A stretch of 64,000 nucleotides of DNA from Fibrobacteraceae bacterium (GCA_017631885.1 JAGBSH010000023.1:20126-84125); one strand, 5' to 3'; shown: positions 53,676 through 63,327, counted from the stretch's first letter. Notes: generated by a model from the sequence alone, not told the origin. Made by a program: numbers and translations.

Positions 53676-55046
53676 ATGAGTATATTAGTTCTTTTACTTT
53701 TCTTTGCTCTTTTATTAATCATAGTTTATGGTGATACCGAAAAAAGATTTTTATCACTTATTGCGGGAACCATTTTATTTGCCAATGTTTCTTTATTTAT
53801 AAAAAATCCATCTCTTTCTCCGCAACACATTTTATTATACGCATTTATCTTCTTTGAATATTTTAAAAATGGTATTGAGTTTAGAAAGAATCTTCTAAAA
53901 AATCCTTTAATAATTCCGCTAGTTTTGATTCTATTTAGTATGGTCGCTTCTGCCTTTTTTAATGGCGGAATAGTTTCAAAAGACATGTATTATGGCGTAA
54001 GAGATTTTGTAGACACATTTTCTTATTTGATAGTTGCTTTGTATTGCGGTAAGAATATTGCTTTTGAATCTGTCCCCGAAAAATTATGGAAGTTTTTGAT
54101 TGTTTGTTGTCTCTTAGGAATTGCAGAAGGTTTACTGAATGCTAATTATCCGTATAAAATTATCAATTCAGCATTCCCTTATTATGAAGGGTTGTATAAT
54201 TTAAATACAGATGTTAGCTTAAGCCAAGATTGGCGAATCAGAACGTGTTTCACTACAAAACATCCAACTGCATTTGGTACATTGCTTGTTAGTTTATTTT
54301 TCTTTTATTTACCTCTTATTAAAACACAAATTTTATCGCGTTATAAAGTGTTGCTTTTACTTGCATTACTCGCAGTAAATATTGTAATGTGTGGTTCAAG
54401 AACGGCTTTGCTTTGTTTGTTTTTTGGTTTAGCTTTGTTGCTTTTTGATAAAGTTGGAGTAGTTCTTAAAATTATTATTGTTGGGCTTATGCTCTTATCG
54501 TTTACCACTATTATGGGTATAATGATGGAGAATTTTTGGGAAAGCCGTGGTGCGGGTGGAGGGTCTTCATTAGATTATCGTATGCGTCAACTTATTTTCT
54601 CTGTAGAGTCTATTGCTGATGCTCCTATTTTTGGGAATGGAAATAAATACGCCGCTAATTACATTTTACAAGAAACTGATGCTGGCGGAAAAGAAGCAGA
54701 AGATGCCTATGGAGAAAATATGGGCGGCTTAGAATCTATTGTATTCACTTTGCTTATTGATCGTGGTGCAGTAGGGCTTCTGACTTACTTTTTGCTAATG
54801 CTTTGGATGTTTGTTCTTTTATTTAAATATCGTAAGTTAAGTGACTACACCACAAGTGGATTTGCTTTGATAGGCGCATCCTTTGTTTACGTGATATTGT
54901 CTGGTGTTATCGGAAACAGTTCAAACTTTTTCTTTTTACTTTCCGGGTTTCAATTAGGGTATATTGCTTTAAAACGAGAAGAAGCAGATGAAACAATGCT
55001 AACTACGGAAAATGAAATTCTAGAAAGTGAAAAAGCTAAAATATAA
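53676..55046 (+). CDS. O-antigen ligase/polymerase family membrane protein
   Basis: The product has 456 residues with about 11 hydrophobic segments and a large periplasmic loop (about 285-350: G-N-G-N-K-Y-A-A-N-Y, E-A-E-D-A-Y-G-E-N). It has V-M-C-G-S-R-T-A-L-L-C-L typical of WaaL/Wzy_C proteins. Ligases join lipid-linked polymer to lipid A core; polymerases extend repeats. The two roles are not separable by sequence reading. It closes the plus-strand half of the locus and converges with the minus-strand GT2 gene 6 bases away. Confidence 0.85.
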   Translation: MSILVLLLFFALLLIIVYGDTEKRFLSLIAGTILFANVSLFIKNPSLSPQHILLYAFIFFEYFKNGIEFRKNLLKNPLIIPLVLILFSMVASAFFNGGIVSKDMYYGVRDFVDTFSYLIVALYCGKNIAFESVPEKLWKFLIVCCLLGIAEGLLNANYPYKIINSAFPYYEGLYNLNTDVSLSQDWRIRTCFTTKHPTAFGTLLVSLFFFYLPLIKTQILSRYKVLLLLALLAVNIVMCGSRTALLCLFFGLALLLFDKVGVVLKIIIVGLMLLSFTTIMGIMMENFWESRGAGGGSSLDYRMRQLIFSVESIADAPIFGNGNKYAANYILQETDAGGKEAEDAYGENMGGLESIVFTLLIDRGAVGLLTYFLLMLWMFVLLFKYRKLSDYTTSGFALIGASFVYVILSGVIGNSSNFFFLLSGFQLGYIALKREEADETMLTTENEILESEKAKI

Positions 55047-55052
55047 TCATAG

Positions 55053-56099
55053 TTATTTGAATCTGTTACGGAAATGTTGCGCAAGAGCGTAAAAGAAAGC
55101 GAGTCGAAATCTTAACACAAATCCAAAATATTTTTCACTTTCTTTTAGTTTTAAATATTTAATATTTTGGGTGGCTTTCTTGTATTCTTTTGATTTTACA
55201 AGCTGTTTGAAACACTTGTATTTCTTAAAGAAAGAACCAGGAAACTCTTTTATAAAAAAACTTTTTAAAGCAATCTTTTTAAGAAAGAAAATCATTCTTG
55301 CATAATAAGCGTTAGTAAATTCATGCCCTTTATTAAATTCAGTAATGAAATTTGAAATGTAGCTTGAAGCCTTTGAACACTTTTCAATTAATTCAAGCCC
55401 TTCACTATGGCAAAGGGAATTTTTAGTAATGCGATATAAATAAATCTCATTTTTTATATAAGCGACAACAGAAGCAAATTCAAAAATTTTTAACAGAACA
55501 ATGCCATCTTCATAATAGTTTAAATCTTTAGGAAAATCAATTTTGTTTTTTTCAAAAATTTCTTTTTTTATTAAAAAACCCCAAGGAGTTGAAAATAAAT
55601 ACCCACAATCTTTTGTGTAATAAGGGCTATAGCCTCGATACAAAACCATTTGCTGGATTTGCTCAATTATGTTTTTTTCTTTAGTTGAAAATTCATGACT
55701 AAAGTAAGAATATGCTTTTTTACGATTTTCATTAAAGGCAATATAATCACCAATAACAACGTCTGCATTTCCAGTTTTTGCTTTTTGGTATAATTTGTCT
55801 AAAGCATTTTCTGCTAAAATATCATCAGAGTCACAGAAGAAAACAAATTCACCCTTTGCAATTTTTAGCCCATCATTTCTTGCTGCTGAAACGCCTTCGT
55901 TATTTTTATGAATGGCTATAAAACGAGAATCATTTTTGGCATAATTATCAATAATCTCTCTTGATGAATCCTTGCTTCCATCATTGATTATAATAAACTC
56001 TACATCTTTAAAATTTTGTTTTTTTAAACTATCTAAACATTCTGTTAAATAAACAGCGGAATTATAAACCGGGACAATTACACTTATTAACGAAGCCAT
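55053..56099 (-). CDS. Family 2 glycosyltransferase
   Basis: The product has 348 residues with a GT-A domain at the start: I-S-V-I-V-P-V-Y-N-S, I-I-N-D-G-S-K-D, G-V-S-A-A-R-N-D-G-L and F-C-D-S-D-D-I-L (the DxD). The C-terminal third is basic and helical. It transfers a sugar from a nucleotide donor to the lipid-linked chain. The ATG overlaps the stop of the upstream licD gene by one base, and the last base lies 6 bases from the convergent ligase gene. Confidence 0.9.
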   Translation of the reverse strand: MASLISVIVPVYNSAVYLTECLDSLKKQNFKDVEFIIINDGSKDSSREIIDNYAKNDSRFIAIHKNNEGVSAARNDGLKIAKGEFVFFCDSDDILAENALDKLYQKAKTGNADVVIGDYIAFNENRKKAYSYFSHEFSTKEKNIIEQIQQMVLYRGYSPYYTKDCGYLFSTPWGFLIKKEIFEKNKIDFPKDLNYYEDGIVLLKIFEFASVVAYIKNEIYLYRITKNSLCHSEGLELIEKCSKASSYISNFITEFNKGHEFTNAYYARMIFFLKKIALKSFFIKEFPGSFFKKYKCFKQLVKSKEYKKATQNIKYLKLKESEKYFGFVLRFRLAFFYALAQHFRNRFK

Positions 56100-56944
56100 T
56101 ATTTCACTTCTTCAATATTGACTATCTGGTGATGATTTCTGTCGTTTTGGGCTGGTGGCTTCATATAATCGCCATAAAGTTGTTTGCAAACAAAATCATA
56201 ATCTTCAGGGCCACAAATTTCAGTATCTTCAAAAGGGTACATGCGTCCTTCGCCATAATATTTTTTATGAAACATTTCACGGAATTTGTAGGCGCCCATA
56301 GCGTTTACAAGGTAATTTGATTTTTCATACGATATAGAAGTCAAGGCGCGTTCCATGCGAGCAAGGCATTTTTTTGTATTTAAAAATTTTTGAATAGGAG
56401 TGTGTAAGCCAATCCAAACCAAAATCTTTTCATGAATAGGTCTATTCTTTTTATTTACATCAACTAATTTATCAAAACAAGAAAATCTGAATAAAGCTCT
56501 TAAAATTAAAATGTAAAATACTTTTATTTTGCGAAGAACTTTATTGTTTGGCATTGGGTCAAGAGGAAAAATATCTATCCAAGCAAATGTTTCTTCTGCA
56601 TTTAATTTATCGTTACGAACAATTTTTAAAGATGAATCTTCTAGTTGTCCAAAGTAGCGAATATGTGAATCGTTATTTTTATAAGTTTTAAATTTGATTT
56701 TATCGTCGCTATTTTTTTCTAATATCTTGCATAATTTTTCGTAATCAGGGCGCGGAACTCCAATATCAATATCGTCATCCCATGGGATAAAACCTTTGTG
56801 TCGGATCGCTCCGAGTAAAGTTCCGCCTAATGCAAAATATTTAATATCGTGCTCTTTACAAATTTTTTGAAAATATTTTAAAAGTTGCAATTCACACAAT
56901 TGCAACTTTCTTAAAGATGGATTTTGTTCAATAGAATTATTCAT
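56099..56944 (-). CDS. LicD-family phosphotransferase 2
   Basis: The product has 281 residues. The LicD signature G-G-T-L-L-G-A-I-R-H-K-G-F-I-P-W-D-D-D-I-D-I-G provides the metal-binding aspartates. LicD proteins transfer phosphocholine or other phospho-alditols to glycans and teichoic acids. The paralogue upstream shares this block and the later M-G-A-Y-K-F-R-E-M-F region. No licABC choline genes are seen, so choline is uncertain; glycerol or ribitol phosphate is possible. The start overlaps the first licD by eight bases. Confidence 0.9.
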   Translation of the reverse strand: MNNSIEQNPSLRKLQLCELQLLKYFQKICKEHDIKYFALGGTLLGAIRHKGFIPWDDDIDIGVPRPDYEKLCKILEKNSDDKIKFKTYKNNDSHIRYFGQLEDSSLKIVRNDKLNAEETFAWIDIFPLDPMPNNKVLRKIKVFYILILRALFRFSCFDKLVDVNKKNRPIHEKILVWIGLHTPIQKFLNTKKCLARMERALTSISYEKSNYLVNAMGAYKFREMFHKKYYGEGRMYPFEDTEICGPEDYDFVCKQLYGDYMKPPAQNDRNHHQIVNIEEVK

Positions 56945-57779
56945 TTTTTAAACAAGCTTTATGGACATTTTTTTCATTGTCTGGTGGCTCTTGCATGTAA
57001 TTCCCATACATTTGAGTAAGTACAGCATCGTAATTTTCAGGGCCTAGAATTTTCATTCCTTCAAAATCATACATCTTGCCGTTATTGTAATAGCTTTTTG
57101 GGAACATTTCTTTGAATTTATATTGTCCCATAAAGTTTACAATCCAATCAGATTTTTCTAAAGGATATTTGATAAGCAAATTATTTAGTTTGTCTAAAAT
57201 AGCTTTGTAATCAGCATTTTTCTTGTAACCAGTGATTTGCAAAAATTTAATGGCAATACGTTCTGACAACGGCCTATTTGGGCGTTTTAAGTTTAATTTA
57301 TTAAAGCAAGCAGCATGATATATAAAGCGCGTCCATAAAAGTTTCAGCATATGAATTCGACGAACGATAAAATTATTTGGCATTCCATCTAAAGGGAAAA
57401 TATCTACCCAAATATTTTCGTCCCGAATTTCAATGCTCCCTTGACGGCACATTATATAACGAGTATCAACGATTCTTGCAAAGTAAAAATGATGAGAAGA
57501 TTCATCTTGATAAGTGCGTAATTTTAAATGCTCTGGGAGTTTTGCAGCCACATTTTTCAAAAAAGCATCATATTGATTTCTTGGAATTCCAATATCAATA
57601 TCATCGTCCCAAGGGATAAATCCTTTATGACGAATAGCTCCTAATAAAGAACCTCCCAATAAATAATAAGGGATTTTGTCATTATCTAAAAGTTCTTTTA
57701 GAATTTTGAATATATCAAAAATCTTGGCTTGTACTGTAGATAATGCTTCAGGTTCTTTTGTTTTTAAATTTAAGCCCAT
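56937..57779 (-). CDS. LicD-family phosphotransferase 1
   Basis: The product has 280 residues with G-G-S-L-L-G-A-I-R-H-K-G-F-I-P-W-D-D-D-I-D-I-G-I. It is similar throughout to its downstream neighbour (F-M-G-Q-Y-K-F-K-E-M-F, Y-Y-N-N-G-K-M-Y-D-F-E, G-P-E-N-Y-D-A-V). Two copies suggest two acceptors or two donors. It lies 29 bases after the ugd stop on the same strand, in the order ugd - licD - licD - GT2. Confidence 0.9.
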   Translation of the reverse strand: MGLNLKTKEPEALSTVQAKIFDIFKILKELLDNDKIPYYLLGGSLLGAIRHKGFIPWDDDIDIGIPRNQYDAFLKNVAAKLPEHLKLRTYQDESSHHFYFARIVDTRYIMCRQGSIEIRDENIWVDIFPLDGMPNNFIVRRIHMLKLLWTRFIYHAACFNKLNLKRPNRPLSERIAIKFLQITGYKKNADYKAILDKLNNLLIKYPLEKSDWIVNFMGQYKFKEMFPKSYYNNGKMYDFEGMKILGPENYDAVLTQMYGNYMQEPPDNEKNVHKACLKNE

Positions 57780-57808
57780 GTCGTTCTTTTCACTTATGCA
57801 AAAATTTT

Positions 57809-59182
57809 TTATTCCTCTGCCTTGCCTTTACCAATGCTGATTACTTCAAAGCCAATTTTTCGAAGAGCGCTAGCATCAAGAATATTTCTGCCATCAAAGA
57901 CAAAAGCAGGTTTAGTCATAGAATGGTAGATTCTTGTCCAATCCAATTCAGCAAAGCATTTCCATTCAGTGCAAACAACAACTGCATGGGCATTTTCAAC
58001 TGCTTTATATGGGTCTTCTTCAAATTGAACTTGTTCTAAAACATCAGCCAAATCGCGTTTAGCATCAGGAATTGCTTTAGGGTCTGTTACAACTGGGATA
58101 GCATGTTCGGCGAGTAAATCGCGAACAACAAGATTGGCTGGGCTTTCGCGAGTGTCGCCCGTGTTTGCTTTAAAAGCAAAACCAAACACGGCTATTTTTT
58201 TTGCAGCAATAGTGTTGAACATTACTTCAAGCATTTTGGAAACCATACGGTGGGTTTGCCATTCGTTAATTTTTACAACACTTTCCCAGTAGGCCGCTAC
58301 CTCTGGAAGCCCATAATATTCACAGAGATAAACCAAATTCAAAATGTCTTTCTTAAAGCAACTTCCGCCAAAGCCAATAGATGCTTTTAAAAATTTTGGG
58401 CCAATACGAGTATCTTTTCCCATCACAAAAGCAACTTCATCGACGTCAGCACCAGTTTTTTCGCACAGTGCACTAATAGAGTTAATAGAAGAAATGCGTT
58501 GTGCAAGGAATGCGTTAGCAGTAAGTTTGGTGAGCTCAGAACTCCAAAGGTTTGTGGTCAGAATGCGTTCGCGCGGAACCCAGTGAGCATAAACATCGAC
58601 GAGTTTTTGGCAAGCAGCAAGCCCAGATTCAGTTTGATGACTTCCGATAAGCACGCGGTCTGGTTCAAATAAATCTTGTATTGCAGTTCCTTCTGCTAAG
58701 AATTCTGGGTTACTTAAAACTTCAAAATGAATACCTTTGTCGTTTGAGTTTAAAATGCGTTCCATTGCAGCAGCAGTGCGTACAGGAAGCGTTGATTTTT
58801 CGACAATGATTTTTCCAGAATCGCAAACATCTAAAATTTGGCGCGCTGTTTTTTCCCAATATTGAAGGTCACTAGCTTTACCAGCTCCATGGCCAAATGT
58901 CTTAGTTGGGGTGTTTACAGAAACAAAAATAATATCAGCTTCTTGAATACCTTTAACAATATCTGTACTAAAAAATAAGTTGCGACCACGAGCGCGTTTT
59001 ACAACATCGTCTAAACCAGGTTCAAAAATAGGGAGACTTTCGCTATTCCAAGCATCAATTCTTGTTTGGTTGATATCTACAACAGTAACTTTAATATCAG
59101 GGCATTTGTCTGCAATGACTGTCATAGTCGGACCACCGACATAGCCCGCACCAATGCACAAAATTTTTGTATTAAAATCCAT
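57809..59182 (-). CDS. ugd: UDP-glucose 6-dehydrogenase
   Basis: The product has 457 residues from ATG 59182. It opens with the NAD motif [11 protein letters not shown], has [17 protein letters not shown], the catalytic cysteine in [10 protein letters not shown] and [14 protein letters not shown]. It oxidises UDP-glucose to UDP-glucuronate for polysaccharides. The Y-V-G-G-P-T form and the K-T-x-G-x-G-A-G-K-A-x-D loop match the longer, animal/plant-like UGDH branch. It leads the minus-strand half of the locus. Confidence 0.93.
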   Translation of the reverse strand: MDFNTKILCIGAGYVGGPTMTVIADKCPDIKVTVVDINQTRIDAWNSESLPIFEPGLDDVVKRARGRNLFFSTDIVKGIQEADIIFVSVNTPTKTFGHGAGKASDLQYWEKTARQILDVCDSGKIIVEKSTLPVRTAAAMERILNSNDKGIHFEVLSNPEFLAEGTAIQDLFEPDRVLIGSHQTESGLAACQKLVDVYAHWVPRERILTTNLWSSELTKLTANAFLAQRISSINSISALCEKTGADVDEVAFVMGKDTRIGPKFLKASIGFGGSCFKKDILNLVYLCEYYGLPEVAAYWESVVKINEWQTHRMVSKMLEVMFNTIAAKKIAVFGFAFKANTGDTRESPANLVVRDLLAEHAIPVVTDPKAIPDAKRDLADVLEQVQFEEDPYKAVENAHAVVVCTEWKCFAELDWTRIYHSMTKPAFVFDGRNILDASALRKIGFEVISIGKGKAEE

Positions 59183-59561
59183 AATAAGGCAAAAATAACA
59201 AAAAAAAGCCTTCTGTAAACACTCTTTACCAAAATGGATAGAAAATGTGATTCCTTCCCATTTTCTTAATTTGCATGTCTTGTGTAAATAGATGTTTACA
59301 GAATGTTGGCGACCTGGCAAGTTCCGACTAGTTATCGCGAGAAGTTTTTTTAGATGGCGCAGTCATTTGTTCGCAATGAGATTGCTTCTGTCGTTTCACT
59401 CTATCGCAAGTGGCAAGAATTGTGAGCTCGTTTAGGATTGTCATCGCAAATGTAGTGTAGCAATCTTCATAGAGAGTTTGCCAAGAATTGAACTTGTTAT
59501 CAAGAGATAAGCTATGGATAATCCGTTTGCTTTTCTAATAAAAAAGATATAGATTATAAAA
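59183..59561. repeat. Intergenic region with decayed dispersed repeats
   Basis: These 379 bases hold no gene. Between 59283 and 59520 are fragments such as TCGCAATGAGATTGCTTC and GTCATCGCAAATG followed by TAGCAATCTTC. They resemble the GTCATTGCGAG...GCAATCTC repeat class also seen near 9000. A separate 10-bp inverted repeat (TTCTGTAAAC at 59211-59220, complement at 59294-59303) brackets the ugd leader. The TATAGATTA at 59548-59556 may be the cotH -10 region. Confidence 0.45.
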
Positions 59562-62306
59562 ATGAGATTTTTATTGTTTTTTTTATTCTATTTCGCACTG
59601 TTAGCTTGTTCTGGTGATTCAAGTACATCAACTCGTTTAGAAGGTGAAAATTTACCTGAAGACAAACCAATAGCTTCTTTACCATACATAGAAGGCTTTC
59701 CAGTAAAATTTAGTGAAGTTGATCCAATAAATACTGTTTTTAAAGACCACGAAGGTGATGACCCTGCCTGGGTTGAATTATTGAATACAGCTGATACAGT
59801 AGTGAATTTAAATGGTCTTTTTCTAACGGATACACCAAGTGAACCTGCTAAATGGCAATTAGGAGATTCTCCCATTTTTCCTAAAAATCGTTTTGCCATA
59901 TTTCTTTCTGGTAAAAATTTGCCAAATTACGAAGCCCCGCATGATTCTGTAGAAATGGTTGGTTCTGGTAGTTGGGCTTGGGCTGATGAAGATAATGCTG
60001 ATATCCCTGGAACTAGTTTTGTAAGGCCTTGGGTGTATGAAAATAAGTATAAAATCAGGGGTCCAGATGATTATTATCGTTTTTCAGCAGAAATTCAATA
60101 TGGTGAAAATGAAGAATTAGGCTGGCATTCGGCATGTTTGTTTATAGGAACAGGAAATGCTTCTTCATCAGATGTTTTAGATATAAGTAATGCAAATGAG
60201 CTTCTTTTTACAGGTTATATAACTAAAGGGGCTGTATTCAGAGTGCGTTTAGCTCAACCAGATTTAGATGATTGGACGGGGTGGAGCGAAACTGTTATTG
60301 GAACAGGGGATTCAACAACAACTTATCAGATTACTTTACCGAAAAATAAAACATATCCAGATTTGAAAAATATCTATGGCACTCGTTTGGCTCCAGATGA
60401 CAATGAAATGAAGTTAGTTCAATTTGACTTACATCATTATATAGCAAGAAACAGAGGTCATGAATTACACGCTGCATTTAAGATTAAAAATACTGGCGGA
60501 ACTCTTTATTTAACAAATGGTGAAGCTATTCTTGATTCGGTAAGCTATCCAGAACTCCCACCAGAAAAAACTTGGGGGACAGATGCGTTAGGAAACTGGG
60601 GCTACGCTGACCCAAGCCCTTTGTTAGAAGCAACTACGCAACTTTATCCTACAAGGGGAGAAACTGTATATTTGCCACCATCAGGATTTTATTCAGAACC
60701 ATTTATGCTTTCTGTTAATACTAATCCAACATCTATTGTGCGTTGTGAATTTGGAGGAAAACCACCACATGCCCAAAGTCAAGTTTATCAAGAAATTCCA
60801 ATAAGTGCAACAACCGTTGTGCGCTGTGCTAGTTTTAATGAAGGTTCTCTTCCTGGAGAAATTGTGAGCAGAACTTATGTTTTTGAACAACAACCAAGTA
60901 TTGCTACCGTTTTCTTAACCGGAGATCCTGATTCTTGGTTTAATCCAGATACAGGAATTTATATGGAAGGTCCTAATGCACAAGCTTCTGACCCACATTA
61001 TGGCGCCAATTACTGGTTAGATAAAGAAATTCCTGTGTTTGTAGAATTATTTGAACCAGGAAATGTTGCACCTGCTTTTGCTGAAAATGCAGCATATAAA
61101 ATTTTTGGTAATTATAGTCGTGCAAACGATAAAAAATCAGCATCTATCACATTCAAAGAAAAATATGGTAAAAAAAGATTAGAATACCCATTATTCCCAG
61201 AATACCCGCATTTACAAGAGTTCCGTGTATTCTTATTGCGTAACAATGGCTCTAATTTTTCAGGTGATTATATTCGCGATCGTTTAGGTAGTTCTGTTTC
61301 TAAAGGATTAGGCGTTGATTTCCAAAAATCCAGACCTTCTATTGTGTTTTACAATGGAGAATATTTTGGCATTCACAACATAAGAGAACGTTCAACAGAA
61401 TATTATTTTGAAACCAATTACGGATTAGATCCAGAAAATATTGATTTGTTAAAAGCAGATAATTCAGCATCAAATGGTTCTGCACAAGATTACGAACAAA
61501 TGATTTCTTATTTAGAAACAAATGGAGCAACTAGTAGTGAACATTATGAAAAAATTAAACAATGGATGGATGTAGATAATTTTATCAATTATTTGCATAC
61601 AGAAATATTTGCAAACAACAGAGACTGGCCAAGCAATAACTTAAAAAAATGGCGATCAAGTTCGCCTGTAACCAAGTGGAAATGGTTCTTGTATGATCTA
61701 GATTTTGGTTGGGGAAATGAATATTCTGAATTCAAAGGAAACATTTTTGATTTCACTTTAACCGATTCGGGTCCAGATTGGCCAAATGGTCCGGCATCTA
61801 CTTTCTTACAGAGGACATTAATGCAAAATGAAGAATTTAAATCGGCCTTCATAAACCGGTTCTCTGTTTTGCTTGTAACCTATTTCTCACCAGGAATATT
61901 AAAAGAAAAAATTGATGCTATGATGAACGAAATCAATGCTGAAATTCCACGAGACCAAGAACGTTGGTGGCATAATGAATCATATATGTCTAGGCAGTTA
62001 GATTTGATATATAAATTTGCAGAGACTCGTTCGGTAACAGTCTTACAAGAAATGCAGGAATACTTTGGGTTGCCTACAGTAGCGTCAGTTTTACTTGAAG
62101 CTAAAGGAAATGGAAACATAGCCGTTCATAATTTAACACTCCCAATACCTTCTGTTAACGTACCATTTTTTGCAGGCTTCCCAGTAACTTTAGAAGCTAT
62201 CCCTTCTGCAGGCGGTATATTTGAAGGTTGGAGTGATGGAGAAACTGCAAAAGTGCGAACTATTTTACCAGAACAAGTTCCTCATTTGCAAGCTATTTTC
62301 CGCTAA
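59562..62306 (+). CDS. CotH-family kinase-like lipoprotein with lamin-tail and chitobiase-C-like domains
   Basis: The product has 914 residues. The lipobox L-L-A-C is at 13-16. Residues 45-115 form a lamin-tail-like domain (F-S-E-V-D-P, W-V-E-L-L-N-T, F-L-S-G). Residues about 375-445 resemble chitobiase/hexosaminidase C-terminal repeats (G-F-Y-S-E-P-F-M-L, I-V-R-C). A CotH domain spans 480-800 with R-N-N-G-S-N-F-S, N-G-E-Y-F-G-I-H-N-I-R-E-R and W-F-L-Y-D-L-D-F-G-W-G. The end (G-G-I-F-E-G-W-S-D-G) is an InlB-like beta repeat. CotH domains phosphorylate secreted proteins in spore coats; here the target is unknown. The regulator or substrate may be envelope proteins. Confidence 0.87.
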   Translation: MRFLLFFLFYFALLACSGDSSTSTRLEGENLPEDKPIASLPYIEGFPVKFSEVDPINTVFKDHEGDDPAWVELLNTADTVVNLNGLFLTDTPSEPAKWQLGDSPIFPKNRFAIFLSGKNLPNYEAPHDSVEMVGSGSWAWADEDNADIPGTSFVRPWVYENKYKIRGPDDYYRFSAEIQYGENEELGWHSACLFIGTGNASSSDVLDISNANELLFTGYITKGAVFRVRLAQPDLDDWTGWSETVIGTGDSTTTYQITLPKNKTYPDLKNIYGTRLAPDDNEMKLVQFDLHHYIARNRGHELHAAFKIKNTGGTLYLTNGEAILDSVSYPELPPEKTWGTDALGNWGYADPSPLLEATTQLYPTRGETVYLPPSGFYSEPFMLSVNTNPTSIVRCEFGGKPPHAQSQVYQEIPISATTVVRCASFNEGSLPGEIVSRTYVFEQQPSIATVFLTGDPDSWFNPDTGIYMEGPNAQASDPHYGANYWLDKEIPVFVELFEPGNVAPAFAENAAYKIFGNYSRANDKKSASITFKEKYGKKRLEYPLFPEYPHLQEFRVFLLRNNGSNFSGDYIRDRLGSSVSKGLGVDFQKSRPSIVFYNGEYFGIHNIRERSTEYYFETNYGLDPENIDLLKADNSASNGSAQDYEQMISYLETNGATSSEHYEKIKQWMDVDNFINYLHTEIFANNRDWPSNNLKKWRSSSPVTKWKWFLYDLDFGWGNEYSEFKGNIFDFTLTDSGPDWPNGPASTFLQRTLMQNEEFKSAFINRFSVLLVTYFSPGILKEKIDAMMNEINAEIPRDQERWWHNESYMSRQLDLIYKFAETRSVTVLQEMQEYFGLPTVASVLLEAKGNGNIAVHNLTLPIPSVNVPFFAGFPVTLEAIPSAGGIFEGWSDGETAKVRTILPEQVPHLQAIFR

Positions 62307-62313
62307 TGTAGAA

Positions 62314-63237
62314 TTACTGTTTTGCTTTTGTAATAGCAATTAAAGTCGTAGAAGCAAGAATCAAAATAATACCCAAAACAAGTCGGGGTGTTAAGACTTC
62401 GTTAAAGACTAGAACGCCTATAGAAACAGCTGTTATAGGTTCAAGAGCTCCTAAAATAGCTGTTGGAGTAGAACCAATAATTTTTACAGCTTTAACCATA
62501 AAAATCAATGAAAGGGTAGTTGGAACTAGTCCAAGCATAAAACTCCACCCAAGCGAACTAGTTTCATGTAATAATGGCGGCATGCCAGAACCCAATATGA
62601 TAGAATAAAGCAATAAAAAAACAAGACAAAAACAAATGGCATAAAATGTCATCTTTACAGCTCCCATTTTAAGATTGACAAAATTTGCCATAACCATATA
62701 AATCGCATAAGCAAGAGAAGAAATAAAAACAAATAAAAGTCCTATTGGATTTAGAGGAGTTGATCCACCGCCCTTATACAAAAGAGCTACACCTAACATT
62801 GAAATAGCAATAGAAATCCAAGTCCATTTTTTTATTTTCTCTTTAAAAAAGATAGCCATCAGAATAGCCACTTCTAAAGGGTAAAGAAACAGAAGTGTAG
62901 AAGCAAGTCCGGCATCCATATAATTAAAAGAAGTGTAAAAAGGTAGCGAACTGGAAGCAAATAAAAATCCAAAAACAAGCAGCACTTTAAATTCGGCAAA
63001 TGAAATTTTAAAATGAGAACCTTTCGCAACAAGAACTGCAAAAAGAAGTAATGCTGCCATTAGAAATCGGTAAAAAAGAACGGTATCTGGTAAATAGCCT
63101 TGTTCATACAAATGTAAAGCCCCGAGAGGATTCATTCCATAACAAACAGCAGATGCTGCGGCAAAAAAGAATCCTTTAATAGAAGAAATATGAGAACGAA
63201 ATTTTGATAAAGGCATAGACAGACAAAAATTTAACAT
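62314..63237 (-). CDS. EamA/DMT-family transporter
   Basis: The product has 307 residues with ten hydrophobic helices in two EamA repeats (A-S-A-V-C-Y-G-M-N-P ... A-L-L-Y-K-G-G and F-V-F-I-S-S-L-A-Y-A-I-Y ... G-A-L-E-P-I-T-A-V-S-I). Members export amino acids or metabolites. Substrate cannot be read. The start is taken at 63237; an ATG at 63216 (M-P-L-S-K-F) is an alternative. It converges with cotH, 7 bases apart. Confidence 0.88.
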   Translation of the reverse strand: MLNFCLSMPLSKFRSHISSIKGFFFAAASAVCYGMNPLGALHLYEQGYLPDTVLFYRFLMAALLLFAVLVAKGSHFKISFAEFKVLLVFGFLFASSSLPFYTSFNYMDAGLASTLLFLYPLEVAILMAIFFKEKIKKWTWISIAISMLGVALLYKGGGSTPLNPIGLLFVFISSLAYAIYMVMANFVNLKMGAVKMTFYAICFCLVFLLLYSIILGSGMPPLLHETSSLGWSFMLGLVPTTLSLIFMVKAVKIIGSTPTAILGALEPITAVSIGVLVFNEVLTPRLVLGIILILASTTLIAITKAKQ

Positions 63238-63327
63238 ATAATTATTGTAAAAAGGTTATTTAAAATAAAAGTGAAAAGTATTCTAGAAAATCATAAAATT
63301 GCAAATATTAAAAAGACAATTAAGTAT

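Noticed and set aside
59183..59320. N-terminal extension of UDP-glucose dehydrogenase
   Set aside because: The NAD motif begins right after ATG 59182; the extension covers intergenic repeat DNA.
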